Both the position numbers and the translations under genes were made by a program. From Bacillota bacterium (GTDB lineage: Bacteria > Bacillota > Clostridia > Christensenellales > Aristaeellaceae), in the NCBI GenBank assembly GCA_023392395.1, contig JAEVZE010000153.1, positions 1-9,841 of the forward strand: DNA of 9,841 bases, read 5' to 3'. The notes under the pieces were generated by a model. It ran no database searches. It was not told the DNA's origin and saw only the letters and a program-made list of their open reading frames with translations. Below are positions 1 through 5,860 of the stretch, piece by piece. The stretch's first letter is position 1, and each line of letters opens with the position of its first letter.

Positions 1-1050
1 CGGTCTTGGCCTGCTTTTTCAGGCAGATCGGGCAGGGCGTCTGGCCGCGCTTCTTGGCAGTGGCCAGCGTGACCTTGGTCGCGTTCGCCATGCCCGAGCA
101 GTTGGACTTGGCGTGGTAGTACTTGCCGCCCACCGTGGAGTAGTAGTAGGTCGTGGAGGCATTCTTCTTGATGCAGATCGGGCAGGCGGTCTTGCCCGCC
201 TTCTTTGCCGCCGCAAGCGTCACCTTCCGGGCGTCCTTCATGCCCGAGCAGGTGGAATTGGAGTGGTAGTACTTGCCCGCCGCCGTCGCGTATACGTAGG
301 TGGCCGTCGAGGCCTTGACGCACACCGGGCAGGGCAGCTTGCCCTTGGCCTTAGCGGTAGCCAGCGTGATCTTGCGGGCGTTCTTCATGCCCGAGCAGTT
401 GGCCTTGGTGTGGTAGTACTTGCCCGCCGTCGTGGCGTAGTAGACGGTGACAGAGGCGGTCGACTTCGAGCCAATGCACACCGGGCAAGGCTTCTGGTCA
501 CGCTTCTTGGCAGTAGCCAGCGTCACCTTCTGCGCGTTTTTCATGCCCGAGCAGGTGGGGTTCACATGGTAATACTTCCCCCCCGCCACGCTGTAGTAGG
601 TCTTGACGGTGGTGCCGCTCTTCTTGGACGAAGAGGTCTTCTTGACGCAGATCGGGCAGGGCAGCTTGCCCGCCTTGACTGCTGCCGCCTTGGTCACCCG
701 CTGCGCGCTCTTCATGCCCGAGCAGTTGGGGTTGGTGTGGTAGTACTTGCCGGTCTTGGTGGCAAAGTAAGCGCCGATGCAGACCGGGCAGGGCTTCTTG
801 CCCGCCTTGGTCGCCTGCGCCTTGGTGACCGTCTGGGCGTTTTTCATGCCCGAACAGTCGGCCTTGATGTGATAGTACCTGCCGTCCTTGTTGGCGTAGT
901 ACTTGGTGCCGCTGGCCTGCTCGCCGTAGCACACCGGGCAGGACGTTTGTCCGCGGGTGCGGGCGATGTCCAGCGAGACCTTGGTGGGCGTGCCGGTGAT
1001 GTTGGTACAGGTGTTGGTCTTGTGATAGTAGCTGTCGCCATTGGCGGCCC
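1..1050 (-). repeat. Seven in-frame tandem Cys/His repeats of 44-57 aa
   Basis: On the minus strand the closing CPxC motif recurs with its low-coordinate base near 929, 779, 647, 476, 320, 173 and 23. The spacings are therefore 150, 132, 171, 156, 147 and 150 bp, all multiples of three. Six units carry a conserved CSGM core followed by a VT/IT-x-A-x-A helix-like segment. The first unit (C266 to C292 of the protein) is divergent, with CTNITG in place of CSGMKN and one extra residue. Variation is mostly in the linkers between CPxC and the next YYH, which include Ser/Lys/Thr-rich inserts near 600-640 and 440-470. At least one more unit may lie outside the window. Confidence 0.85.
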
Positions 1051-1804
1051 ATACGTAGGTCGTATCCGCGTCGGTTGCGGTATCGTCCGTGCCGGAGGTA
1101 TCGCCCGAATCATCGACCGAGGTGTCCGAGGGGGTGGAGCCCGAATCAGAAGAATCGGTAGAGCCTCCGCCCGGCCTGGGCGTGTATGCGGCGGCGGGCG
1201 CGGGGGTCTCCCCGGTCGTGTCGTCCACGGTGCCGGAGGGCAGGTCGCCGGTCAATACGCCGGTTGGCGCGGGCGTCGCCGTCGCGCCGACGACGATGGA
1301 TTCCGGCGCCTGAATGTTGCCGACGCCCACCGTCTGATCCGCGCCATGGCCGAACATCCCAGAGAAAATCCAGATCAGCAGCACGATGAACCAGACCGCC
1401 GAAACGCCGGAGACGATCAAGCGGGGCTTGGGCTCCAGGCGCTCGCGCCTCCACAAAAGCCAGATGCCAAGCGGTGGCAACACGACGAGGAGCAGCCACG
1501 TCAGCCAGTCGCTCTTGTAGAGCACGTCGTAGCGGCCCGCGGGGGCGCCTTCGTCGGGATAGCCTCCGCCCTGCTCGTAGCCGTCCTGCGAATAGGGATC
1601 ACCCTGGTCGTACCCGCGGCCATAGCCGCCGTACTCCGGGCTGTCCGGGTCGCCCGGGTTGTAGCCATCGGCCGGCTGCTCGCCGTCGGCGTTCGCGTTC
1701 TGGCGCTCAAAAGAAAGGCGGTGAATCTCCCCATCGCCCCACTTGTATGCGAGCCCGCGCTTCGACCAGTGCAATTTCAGCCTGCCGAATTGCTTCGTTG
1801 CCAT
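1..1804 (-). CDS. Membrane protein with tandem Cys/His (zinc-binding-like) repeats, 3' end outside window
   Basis: This is an uninterrupted minus-strand frame of 601 codons that leaves the window at base 1. The ATG at 1804-1802 is preceded by AAAGGTGG about 6 nt upstream. Residues 1-100 are soluble and rich in Gly, Tyr, Asp and Gln. Two hydrophobic segments follow, at about 102-119 (contains LLLVVLPPLGIWLLW) and 129-149, joined by a short basic loop (RRERLEPKPR). This resembles the W-PP-G-W hairpin common in small Firmicutes membrane proteins. Residues 160-250 are a Thr/Pro/Ser/Asp linker. From about 252 onward there are seven repeats of the form YYH-x4-C-x21/22-C-P-x-C. The basic loop suggests that it is cytosolic and that both termini, including the repeats, are outside. 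Zinc binding is inferred from the His plus three Cys per repeat; a similar motif occurs in C-terminal tails of some ComEC-like proteins. The function is unknown. Confidence 0.85.
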   Translation of the reverse strand, partial: MATKQFGRLKLHWSKRGLAYKWGDGEIHRLSFERQNANADGEQPADGYNPGDPDSPEYGGYGRGYDQGDPYSQDGYEQGGGYPDEGAPAGRYDVLYKSDWLTWLLLVVLPPLGIWLLWRRERLEPKPRLIVSGVSAVWFIVLLIWIFSGMFGHGADQTVGVGNIQAPESIVVGATATPAPTGVLTGDLPSGTVDDTTGETPAPAAAYTPRPGGGSTDSSDSGSTPSDTSVDDSGDTSGTDDTATDADTTYVWAANGDSYYHKTNTCTNITGTPTKVSLDIARTRGQTSCPVCYGEQASGTKYYANKDGRYYHIKADCSGMKNAQTVTKAQATKAGKKPCPVCIGAYFATKTGKYYHTNPNCSGMKSAQRVTKAAAVKAGKLPCPICVKKTSSSKKSGTTVKTYYSVAGGKYYHVNPTCSGMKNAQKVTLATAKKRDQKPCPVCIGSKSTASVTVYYATTAGKYYHTKANCSGMKNARKITLATAKAKGKLPCPVCVKASTATYVYATAAGKYYHSNSTCSGMKDARKVTLAAAKKAGKTACPICIKKNASTTYYYSTVGGKYYHAKSNCSGMANATKVTLATAKKRGQTPCPICLKKQAKT

Positions 1805-1876
1805 TCTTCAACCACCTTTTCTCGCGTGCCCTCTGATGAAAGACGTGCGCATCGTCCGGATTGGAAACATCAATCG

Positions 1877-1892
1877 AGCGCGTGATCGCGCT
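1877..1892. other. Perfect 16-bp hairpin/palindrome in the leader of the Cys-repeat gene
   Basis: AGCGCG-TGAT-CGCGCT forms a 6-bp GC-rich stem with a 4-nt loop. It lies about 5 bp downstream of the predicted transcription start of the minus-strand gene, so it could be an operator or a 5'-leader stem-loop. No T-run follows it on the minus strand. Confidence 0.45.
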
Positions 1893-1903
1893 TCGTATTG
1901 AAA

Positions 1904-1932
1904 AGTGTACAACAAAACACACCTCCAGTCAA
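1904..1932 (-). promoter_or_regulatory. SigmaA-type promoter of the Cys-repeat membrane protein
   Basis: Read on the minus strand, TTGACT (1932-1927) is followed by exactly 17 bp and then TACACT (1909-1904). That is 5/6 and 4/6 matches to the -35 and -10 consensus. The predicted start near 1897 gives a leader of about 93 nt before the ATG at 1804. Confidence 0.6.
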
Positions 1933-2109
1933 TATCGGTTGGACGCAAAAGCCCTGGATATTGTTTCATCTATGGCAATTCGACTGTTATAGAAGGCGAG
2001 CAGTCCGCCGCAAAGCCTTCCCAAGGGTGTCCAAGCCCCGTAGCGCCTGGGTTTTGGAGCTGTTTTGGATTTCCATCCAGTCCCTGGTATATGCAAAACC
2101 GCCGAATTG

Positions 2110-2118
2110 TGGTATAAT
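2110..2118 (+). promoter_or_regulatory. Extended -10 promoter of the CapA gene
   Basis: TGGTATAAT is a consensus TATAAT (2113-2118) with an upstream TGn extension. No good -35 box sits 16-18 bp upstream, as is usual for extended -10 promoters. The predicted start at about 2125 leaves a leader of about 25 nt and supports the ATG at 2150 over the upstream in-frame ATG at 1898. Confidence 0.65.
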
Positions 2119-2149
2119 GCGGATATACGCCCGATATGGAGTTGATCAG

Positions 2150-3526
2150 ATGCCATCCAAATTGCTGCAAAAATATGCGGCGTTGCCCAGACGGATCCGG
2201 TTGGCTTCGTTTGTCGCGGCGCTTGTGATGATCCTCGTGCTGATCCTTGTGCTGGTCCGCTGTTCCACGCCGGACAGGACCATTTCCACCGTTGCGCTGG
2301 CGACCGATACGCCCGCCCCCGAGGCCACCCAGGCGCCCTCCGAGAAATCCAGCGCCAAATCGAATGTTGACGAGGGCGAGGAGGGCGGCGACGCCTCCGC
2401 CGATGCCCCGTCCGAGGACGTGAACATCGAAGCGGACCTGGCCGGGGCGACCGCCGCGCCCACCGGCGCCAAGAGGGAGGCGGTCATCCGCTCCTTTGGC
2501 GACATCATCATCCACGAACCGCTGTTCGACACCGCTTACGACGCCAAGGCCAAGACCTTTGACTTTTCGCCCTACTTCGCGTTGATCTCCGATTCGCTCG
2601 CCAAGGCGGACTACACCGTCGGCAATGTGGACGGGCCCATGGGCGGCAAGGGCAGCCGCGGCTATAAATTTTATCCCCAGTTCAACACGCCGCCGCATCT
2701 GCTCCACGCGCTTAAATCCGGTGGCATCGACATGCTCACCCTGGCCAACAACCACGCGCTGGACACCTTCTTTGACGGCCTCAAGCGCGAGATCAACAAC
2801 GTCGAAAAGGTTGGCATCGACCATATAGGCGCTTACCGCACGCAAAAGGAGTACGACACGCCCAAGGTGGTGGACATCAAGGGCATTAAGGTGGGCTTCA
2901 CCAACTACACCGTATCCACCAACAACCTGGAGAACAGCTCCGACCCCGAGGCCACCGAGTATGGCCTGCGCACCACGCGCAACTCAAGCCCCAAAAAGGA
3001 CATCGCGGCACTTCGGAAGGCGGGCGCGGAGTTCGTGGTGGTGTACATGCACTGGGGAGAAGAGTATGTTCGGGATGTGACCAATTCTCAGAAGGACCTG
3101 GCCAAGAAGCTGGTCCAGGCGGGCGCGGATATGATCATCGGCGGCCATCCACACGTGGTGCAGACCATCGATACCGTTTCGGCCAAGGACGAAAGCGGAA
3201 ACCAGCGCAGCGCTCTGGTAGTCTATTCCATGGGCAACTTTCTGTGCGACCAGCGCGCTCGGTACAAGGACAGCGGCATCATCTTTGAATTCACGCTGGT
3301 TGACGACGGCTCCGGCGTGGTTACGGCCACCTCGCCCCGGTACATTCCGGTCTACGTGTGGCGCATCAAGGCGGGCTCGGGGTTTGACTACCGGGTCGTC
3401 GCCTGCGGCAACGTGATCGAAGACCGGCCCAAGAGCATGACCGACGAGGTGTTCAACCGCGTCAAGCAGGTGTGGAACGAACAGAAGAAACTGATTGGGG
3501 AATCTGCCCGCATCGCGAAGAATTGA
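2150..3526 (+). CDS. CapA family (PGA_cap) membrane-anchored metallophosphatase-like protein
   Basis: The protein has 458 aa. The ATG at 2150 is chosen because GGAG lies 8 nt upstream and a strong -10 box lies at 2113. A short basic N-terminus leads into one hydrophobic anchor at about residues 16-35, then an acidic Ala/Pro/Ser linker to about 110, and then the CapA domain. The family signatures are in order: FGDIIIHEP (G117-D118, the usual GDv start), LANNHALD (N200, N201, H202), HWGEEY (H301), IGGHPHVVQ (H333, H335) and YSMGNFLCDQ. These match the calcineurin-like fold of CapA/PgsA proteins linked to poly-gamma-glutamate capsule synthesis. No pgsB or pgsC genes are nearby, so a capsule role is not shown; many Clostridia carry such stand-alone CapA proteins. 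The linker predicts an extracytoplasmic catalytic domain. It is probably transcribed with the LysM and mutY genes, since the gap to the LysM gene is 32 bp without a terminator. Confidence 0.9.
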   Translation: MPSKLLQKYAALPRRIRLASFVAALVMILVLILVLVRCSTPDRTISTVALATDTPAPEATQAPSEKSSAKSNVDEGEEGGDASADAPSEDVNIEADLAGATAAPTGAKREAVIRSFGDIIIHEPLFDTAYDAKAKTFDFSPYFALISDSLAKADYTVGNVDGPMGGKGSRGYKFYPQFNTPPHLLHALKSGGIDMLTLANNHALDTFFDGLKREINNVEKVGIDHIGAYRTQKEYDTPKVVDIKGIKVGFTNYTVSTNNLENSSDPEATEYGLRTTRNSSPKKDIAALRKAGAEFVVVYMHWGEEYVRDVTNSQKDLAKKLVQAGADMIIGGHPHVVQTIDTVSAKDESGNQRSALVVYSMGNFLCDQRARYKDSGIIFEFTLVDDGSGVVTATSPRYIPVYVWRIKAGSGFDYRVVACGNVIEDRPKSMTDEVFNRVKQVWNEQKKLIGESARIAKN

Positions 3527-3543
3527 CAAACATACACTACCTC

Positions 3544-3558
3544 AGGGGGGGGTGTGTG
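3544..3558 (+). promoter_or_regulatory. Unusual ribosome binding site: G8 tract followed by GT repeats
   Basis: A run of eight G (3545-3552) followed by TGTGTG lies directly before the LysM start. GGGGGTG (3548-3554) can pair with the anti-Shine-Dalgarno sequence with one wobble. It is 6 nt from TTG 3559 but only 3 nt from GTG 3556, which favours the TTG. A homopolymer of this length can slip and change the spacing. Confidence 0.5.
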
Positions 3559-3780
3559 TTGAAGGAAGATGTTGTGCGGGAGGGCGAAGGGCTGGACGCG
3601 CTGTCCGCAAGGCTCCATGTCCCGGGCTGCATGCTGCTTCGCGCCAACCGGCTGTTCAGCCCTTCGTGGCTGCTGCCCGGCCGCGTGATCCGGGTGCCGG
3701 AGGGCGACTTCTGCCGGGAGGACGACTTTGTCTGTCCGGTGGAAGCATTGAATCAAAAAGCCCTGGAGGAGAAACATTGA
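3559..3780 (+). CDS. Small stand-alone LysM-domain protein
   Basis: With the TTG at 3559 the protein is 73 aa; with the GTG at 3556 it is 74 aa. Nearly the whole protein is one LysM-like module of about 40 residues: VREGEGLDALSARLHVP, then LLRANRL, then LLPGRVIRVPEG, the last fitting the family's L-x-pGq-x-l-x-iP ending. LysM modules usually bind N-acetylglucosamine-containing glycans such as peptidoglycan. This protein has no signal peptide or membrane segment, so it may act in the cytoplasm, in a spore, or as a protein-interaction module. It has three Cys residues (in PGC, DFC and FVC), which is unusual for LysM. The stop codon overlaps the TTG start of mutY, so translation is coupled. The fold call is fairly firm; the function is not known. 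Confidence 0.72.
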   Translation: MKEDVVREGEGLDALSARLHVPGCMLLRANRLFSPSWLLPGRVIRVPEGDFCREDDFVCPVEALNQKALEEKH

Positions 3781-4832
3781 CCGAATTTACCATGGCGTTG
3801 CTTGACTGGTACGACCGAAACGCGCGGGACCTTCCGTGGCGGAAGGAGCGGGACCCGTACCGGATCTGGCTTTCGGAGATCATGCTGCAGCAGACCCGGG
3901 CGGAGACCGTCATCCGATACTACCTGTCGTTTCTGGACCGCTTTCCTACCGTTTCGGCGCTGGCCGATGCCGACCCGGTGGAGGTACTCAAAAAATGGGA
4001 GGGCCTGGGCTATTACTCCCGGGCGCGAAACCTGATGAAGGCGGCCAAACAGGTGGCCGCGGCGGGCGGTTTTCCGCGGGACGCTCAGGGCCTTCGCGAA
4101 CTGCCGGGCGTGGGCGAATATACCGCGGGCGCGATCGCTTCCATTGCCTTCGGCCTGCCCGAGCCCGCCATTGACGGCAACCAGATCCGGGTGCTCAGCC
4201 GGGCCTTCGGCGTCCGGATGAGCGCCGTATCGCCCGAAGGCAAGCGCGCGCTGCGTCAAGCCGCGCTCTTCGCCCTGCCCCCGGAGCGGCCGGGCGACTT
4301 CAACCAGGCGATGATGGGGCTGGGCGCGCTGATTTGCACGCCGAGGCCCGACTGCGATCACTGCCCGGTGCGGGGTTTCTGCGATGCATGCCGGGCGGGC
4401 GACGCGCCGTCGCTCCCGGTGCTGCCGCCCAAGGCGGACAAGCGTCCGCAGCAGCTGGCGGTGGCGCTGATCTTCCGGGGCGGGAAGGTGCTGGTCCGGA
4501 GGCGGCCGGACGAGGGGCTCCTCGCCGGACTGTTTGAGTTTCCGAACTTCCCCGGCGCGAGGACCGAAGCCGAAGTGCGGGAGGGCCTGCAAGAACTAGG
4601 CGTGACAACCGGGACCCTTGCGCCCGCGGGCAGTGCGCGCCACGTGTTCACCCACCTTGTCTGGCGGATGGACGGCTGGACCGCAGACGCGTTCGAAGCG
4701 AGCGAGGGCGAATTTGTCGACGCGGAGGCGCTGAAGGCACTGCCCTTCCCCACCGCGCTCAAGTTCTTTCGCGAGCGCGCGCTGGAGATACTGGAAGCGC
4801 GGTATAAAGGCGATGAACCCCGCAAGGCTTGA
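3777..4832 (+). CDS. mutY: Adenine DNA glycosylase MutY
   Basis: MutY removes adenine mispaired with 8-oxoguanine in the base-excision GO repair pathway. The TTG at 3777 is chosen because GGAGGAG ends 5 nt upstream and the start overlaps the LysM stop (TTGA); ATG 3792 is the alternative. The protein has 351 aa, the usual length. The N-terminal helix-hairpin-helix glycosylase domain shows LPWR, SEIMLQQTR with catalytic E34, ELPGVGEYTAGA (HhH, residues 108-118) and AIDGNQIRVLSR with catalytic D133. An iron-sulfur loop follows with C187, C193, C196 and C202. Residues from about 220 form the Nudix-like domain that recognises 8-oxoguanine (LLAGLFEFPN, then HVFTHLVWRM, the equivalent of the FSH loop). 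The first cysteine gap is x5 rather than the usual x6 of the C-x6-C-x2-C-x5-C cluster. No clear terminator follows before the structured element. Confidence 0.96.
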   Translation: MTEFTMALLDWYDRNARDLPWRKERDPYRIWLSEIMLQQTRAETVIRYYLSFLDRFPTVSALADADPVEVLKKWEGLGYYSRARNLMKAAKQVAAAGGFPRDAQGLRELPGVGEYTAGAIASIAFGLPEPAIDGNQIRVLSRAFGVRMSAVSPEGKRALRQAALFALPPERPGDFNQAMMGLGALICTPRPDCDHCPVRGFCDACRAGDAPSLPVLPPKADKRPQQLAVALIFRGGKVLVRRRPDEGLLAGLFEFPNFPGARTEAEVREGLQELGVTTGTLAPAGSARHVFTHLVWRMDGWTADAFEASEGEFVDAEALKALPFPTALKFFRERALEILEARYKGDEPRKA

Positions 4833-4868
4833 CGGGCCATCCGGGGATCATACCAATGCAAAATATTA

Positions 4869-5090
4869 TTTCGTCCAAAGCGGCGAGAAATTTTTGATGC
4901 AGGGCTAGGAGCCGGAGCGAGGCGACCCTTCGGGATACGCCTTCGGCGTGAAATGCAGCGCTACGTTGAGCGCAGAGCGACACAGCGGCGCACGATTCAA
5001 ATCCATTTGAATCGTGCGGACGCGAAGCGACTTGGTTTCCTGAAGGGAAACCAACCTTCCCGCGCCAAAAGCACCGCCGCAACGACGAAA
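4869..5090. mobile_element. 222-bp hairpin-rich element with terminal inverted repeats (MITE-like or structured interspersed repeat)
   Basis: The ends are imperfect inverted repeats: TTTCGTC-caaa-GCGGCG (4869-4885) pairs with CGCCGC-aac-GACGAAA (5075-5090), 13 matched bases around a 3-4 nt bulge. Inside are successive stems: GGCT/AGCC (4903-4913), CCC-TTC-GGG (4926-4934), ACGCC-TTC-GGCGT (4937-4949), GCGCT/AGCGC (4958-4973), a 14-bp perfect stem with a 2-nt loop (4989-5018), and TTGGTTTCC-TGAAG-GGAAACCAA (5032-5054). The AGCGAC-like words recur at 4915-4926, 4974-4982 and 5022-5031. There is no ribosome binding site and no convincing ORF. It fills most of the 340-bp gap after mutY. No clear target-site duplication is visible, so mobility is an inference; it could also be a structured RNA or a REP-like repeat. 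Confidence 0.5.
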
Positions 5091-5173
5091 GAATGTTTGG
5101 AATTGGTATCAAACACAAAAAATCGTCCCGGTCGCAACGCGCCGGGCACAGCGTATTGGAAAGGGATGATCGT

Positions 5174-5722
5174 ATGGCACTGCTGGGCGGGAACGAGAAG
5201 GAGAAGGAGCGCAAGGCCAACCTAAAGGAGCTGGAGGACAAGCGCATTGCCTTTGCCGAAGCGCACCGGGATTTGAAGATGGACAGCGCGCTGCTCGTGC
5301 AGTTTGGCGGGGGCTTCAAGGGCGTGGGAATCGGCCCCAGTGGGATCTTCCTGCTCGCCGGCCCCGGTCCCGGCGACGAAGAAGGCTTTACGCTGGAGCG
5401 CTACGACCATTGCAAGGCGCGGCTGAGGGACGAGAAGATCGCCTCCGAGGGCGCGGCGGGCATTCTGGGGTTTGGCAAGAAGGGCGGCACGGGCTATACG
5501 CTGTCCGTCGAGGTTCAGGACAAGGGCTTTGAGCTCACCTTCGTGTCCGGGTACAACTTCCTCCTGGAGGTCACCCCGTCCATGAAGAATCCGCTGTTTG
5601 ATACCAAGCGCCGCCCCGGCAACGCCAACATCGTGTGGGACATGCGTTCTATCTCTTACGCCGACTGCCAGACCACCTTCGCCTGGTGGCACAAGGCGCT
5701 CAACGAGTTCGAAATCGACTGA
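5174..5722 (+). CDS. Hypothetical soluble protein, 182 aa, family not recognised
   Basis: The ATG at 5174 is chosen because GGAAAGGGA ends about 7 nt upstream. An in-frame ATG at 5093 has no ribosome binding site and would add a basic, low-quality 27-residue extension that begins right at the edge of the inverted-repeat element. The protein has no signal peptide or membrane segment. Residues 6-36 are highly charged (Lys/Glu/Arg) and probably helical. From about 39 it appears beta-rich, with glycine turns (FGGGFKGVGIGPSGIFLLAG and GFGKKGGTGYTLSVEV). The C-terminus is more conserved-looking, with NIVWDMRSISYADC and FAWWHKALNEFEID. I do not recognise a catalytic motif. The alternation of strands and glycine turns could fit a PH-like or lipocalin-like beta fold, but that is a guess. 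It is followed by a strong hairpin, so it is probably a single-gene unit. Confidence 0.75.
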   Translation: MALLGGNEKEKERKANLKELEDKRIAFAEAHRDLKMDSALLVQFGGGFKGVGIGPSGIFLLAGPGPGDEEGFTLERYDHCKARLRDEKIASEGAAGILGFGKKGGTGYTLSVEVQDKGFELTFVSGYNFLLEVTPSMKNPLFDTKRRPGNANIVWDMRSISYADCQTTFAWWHKALNEFEID

Positions 5723-5744
5723 GCCCCATTCCCATTCACGCAAG

Positions 5745-5777
5745 AAAGGCTCCGGAACCTAAGCTTCGGGAGCCTTT
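5745..5777 (+). terminator. Strong hairpin after the 182-aa gene, probably a terminator
   Basis: AAAGGCTCCGGAA (5745-5757) pairs with TTCGGGAGCCTTT (5765-5777) at 12 of 13 positions around a 7-nt loop, 22 bp after the stop codon. The A-rich and T-rich ends supply only a short T-run (CCTTTCG), so termination may be partial. The symmetry means it could also act on transcripts coming from trmO. Confidence 0.7.
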
Positions 5778-5824
5778 CGCATAACTCCGGCATCCGCAAA
5801 TCAACCGCGAAGGTTTTCACGGAT

Positions 5825-5856
5825 CCTGCCGCCGACATCGCAGTTTGCGCGGCAGG
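5825..5856 (-). terminator. Hairpin directly after trmO
   Basis: CCTGCCGC (5825-5832) pairs perfectly with GCGGCAGG (5849-5856) around a 16-nt loop. It begins 4 bp beyond the trmO stop codon on the minus strand. No poly-U tract follows, so its efficiency as an intrinsic terminator is doubtful. Confidence 0.4.
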
Positions 5857-5860
5857 CGAA

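Larger units (their letters stand above)
1805..2149. other. Divergent intergenic region without a gene
   Basis: This 345-bp stretch holds promoters for both flanking genes, described separately. An imperfect inverted repeat at 2030-2058 pairs TCCAAGCCCC with GGGTTTTGGA around a 9-nt loop, and its role is unclear. The frame of the plus-strand CapA gene is open through much of this region, but that stretch has no ribosome binding site and contains the CapA promoter, so I read it as non-coding. Confidence 0.6.

Noticed and set aside
1..1050. CRISPR-like regular DNA repetition
   Set aside because: Spacings are 132-171 bp, all multiples of three, and the repeats translate into conserved Cys/His units. 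There are no short identical repeats with unique spacers.
113..1885. 590-codon plus-strand open frame over the Cys-repeat gene
   Set aside because: It is antisense to a minus-strand frame with a good ribosome binding site, membrane helices and clear protein repeats. The plus frame gives a low-complexity Arg/Gly/Val-rich product, typical of shadows in GC-rich repeats.
1898..2149. N-terminal extension of the CapA protein from ATG 1898
   Set aside because: No ribosome binding site is present, the extension is unlike a signal peptide, and it would span the TGGTATAAT promoter. ATG 2150 has GGAG and is followed at once by the membrane anchor.
3523..3528. TTGACA at the end of the CapA gene as a -35 box for lysM-mutY
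   Set aside because: The base positions 16-18 bp downstream fall in the G8 tract, so no -10 box is available.
4953..5225. 90-codon plus-strand frame across the inverted-repeat element
   Set aside because: It runs through the hairpin stems, has no ribosome binding site and overlaps the better-supported gene at 5174 in another frame.
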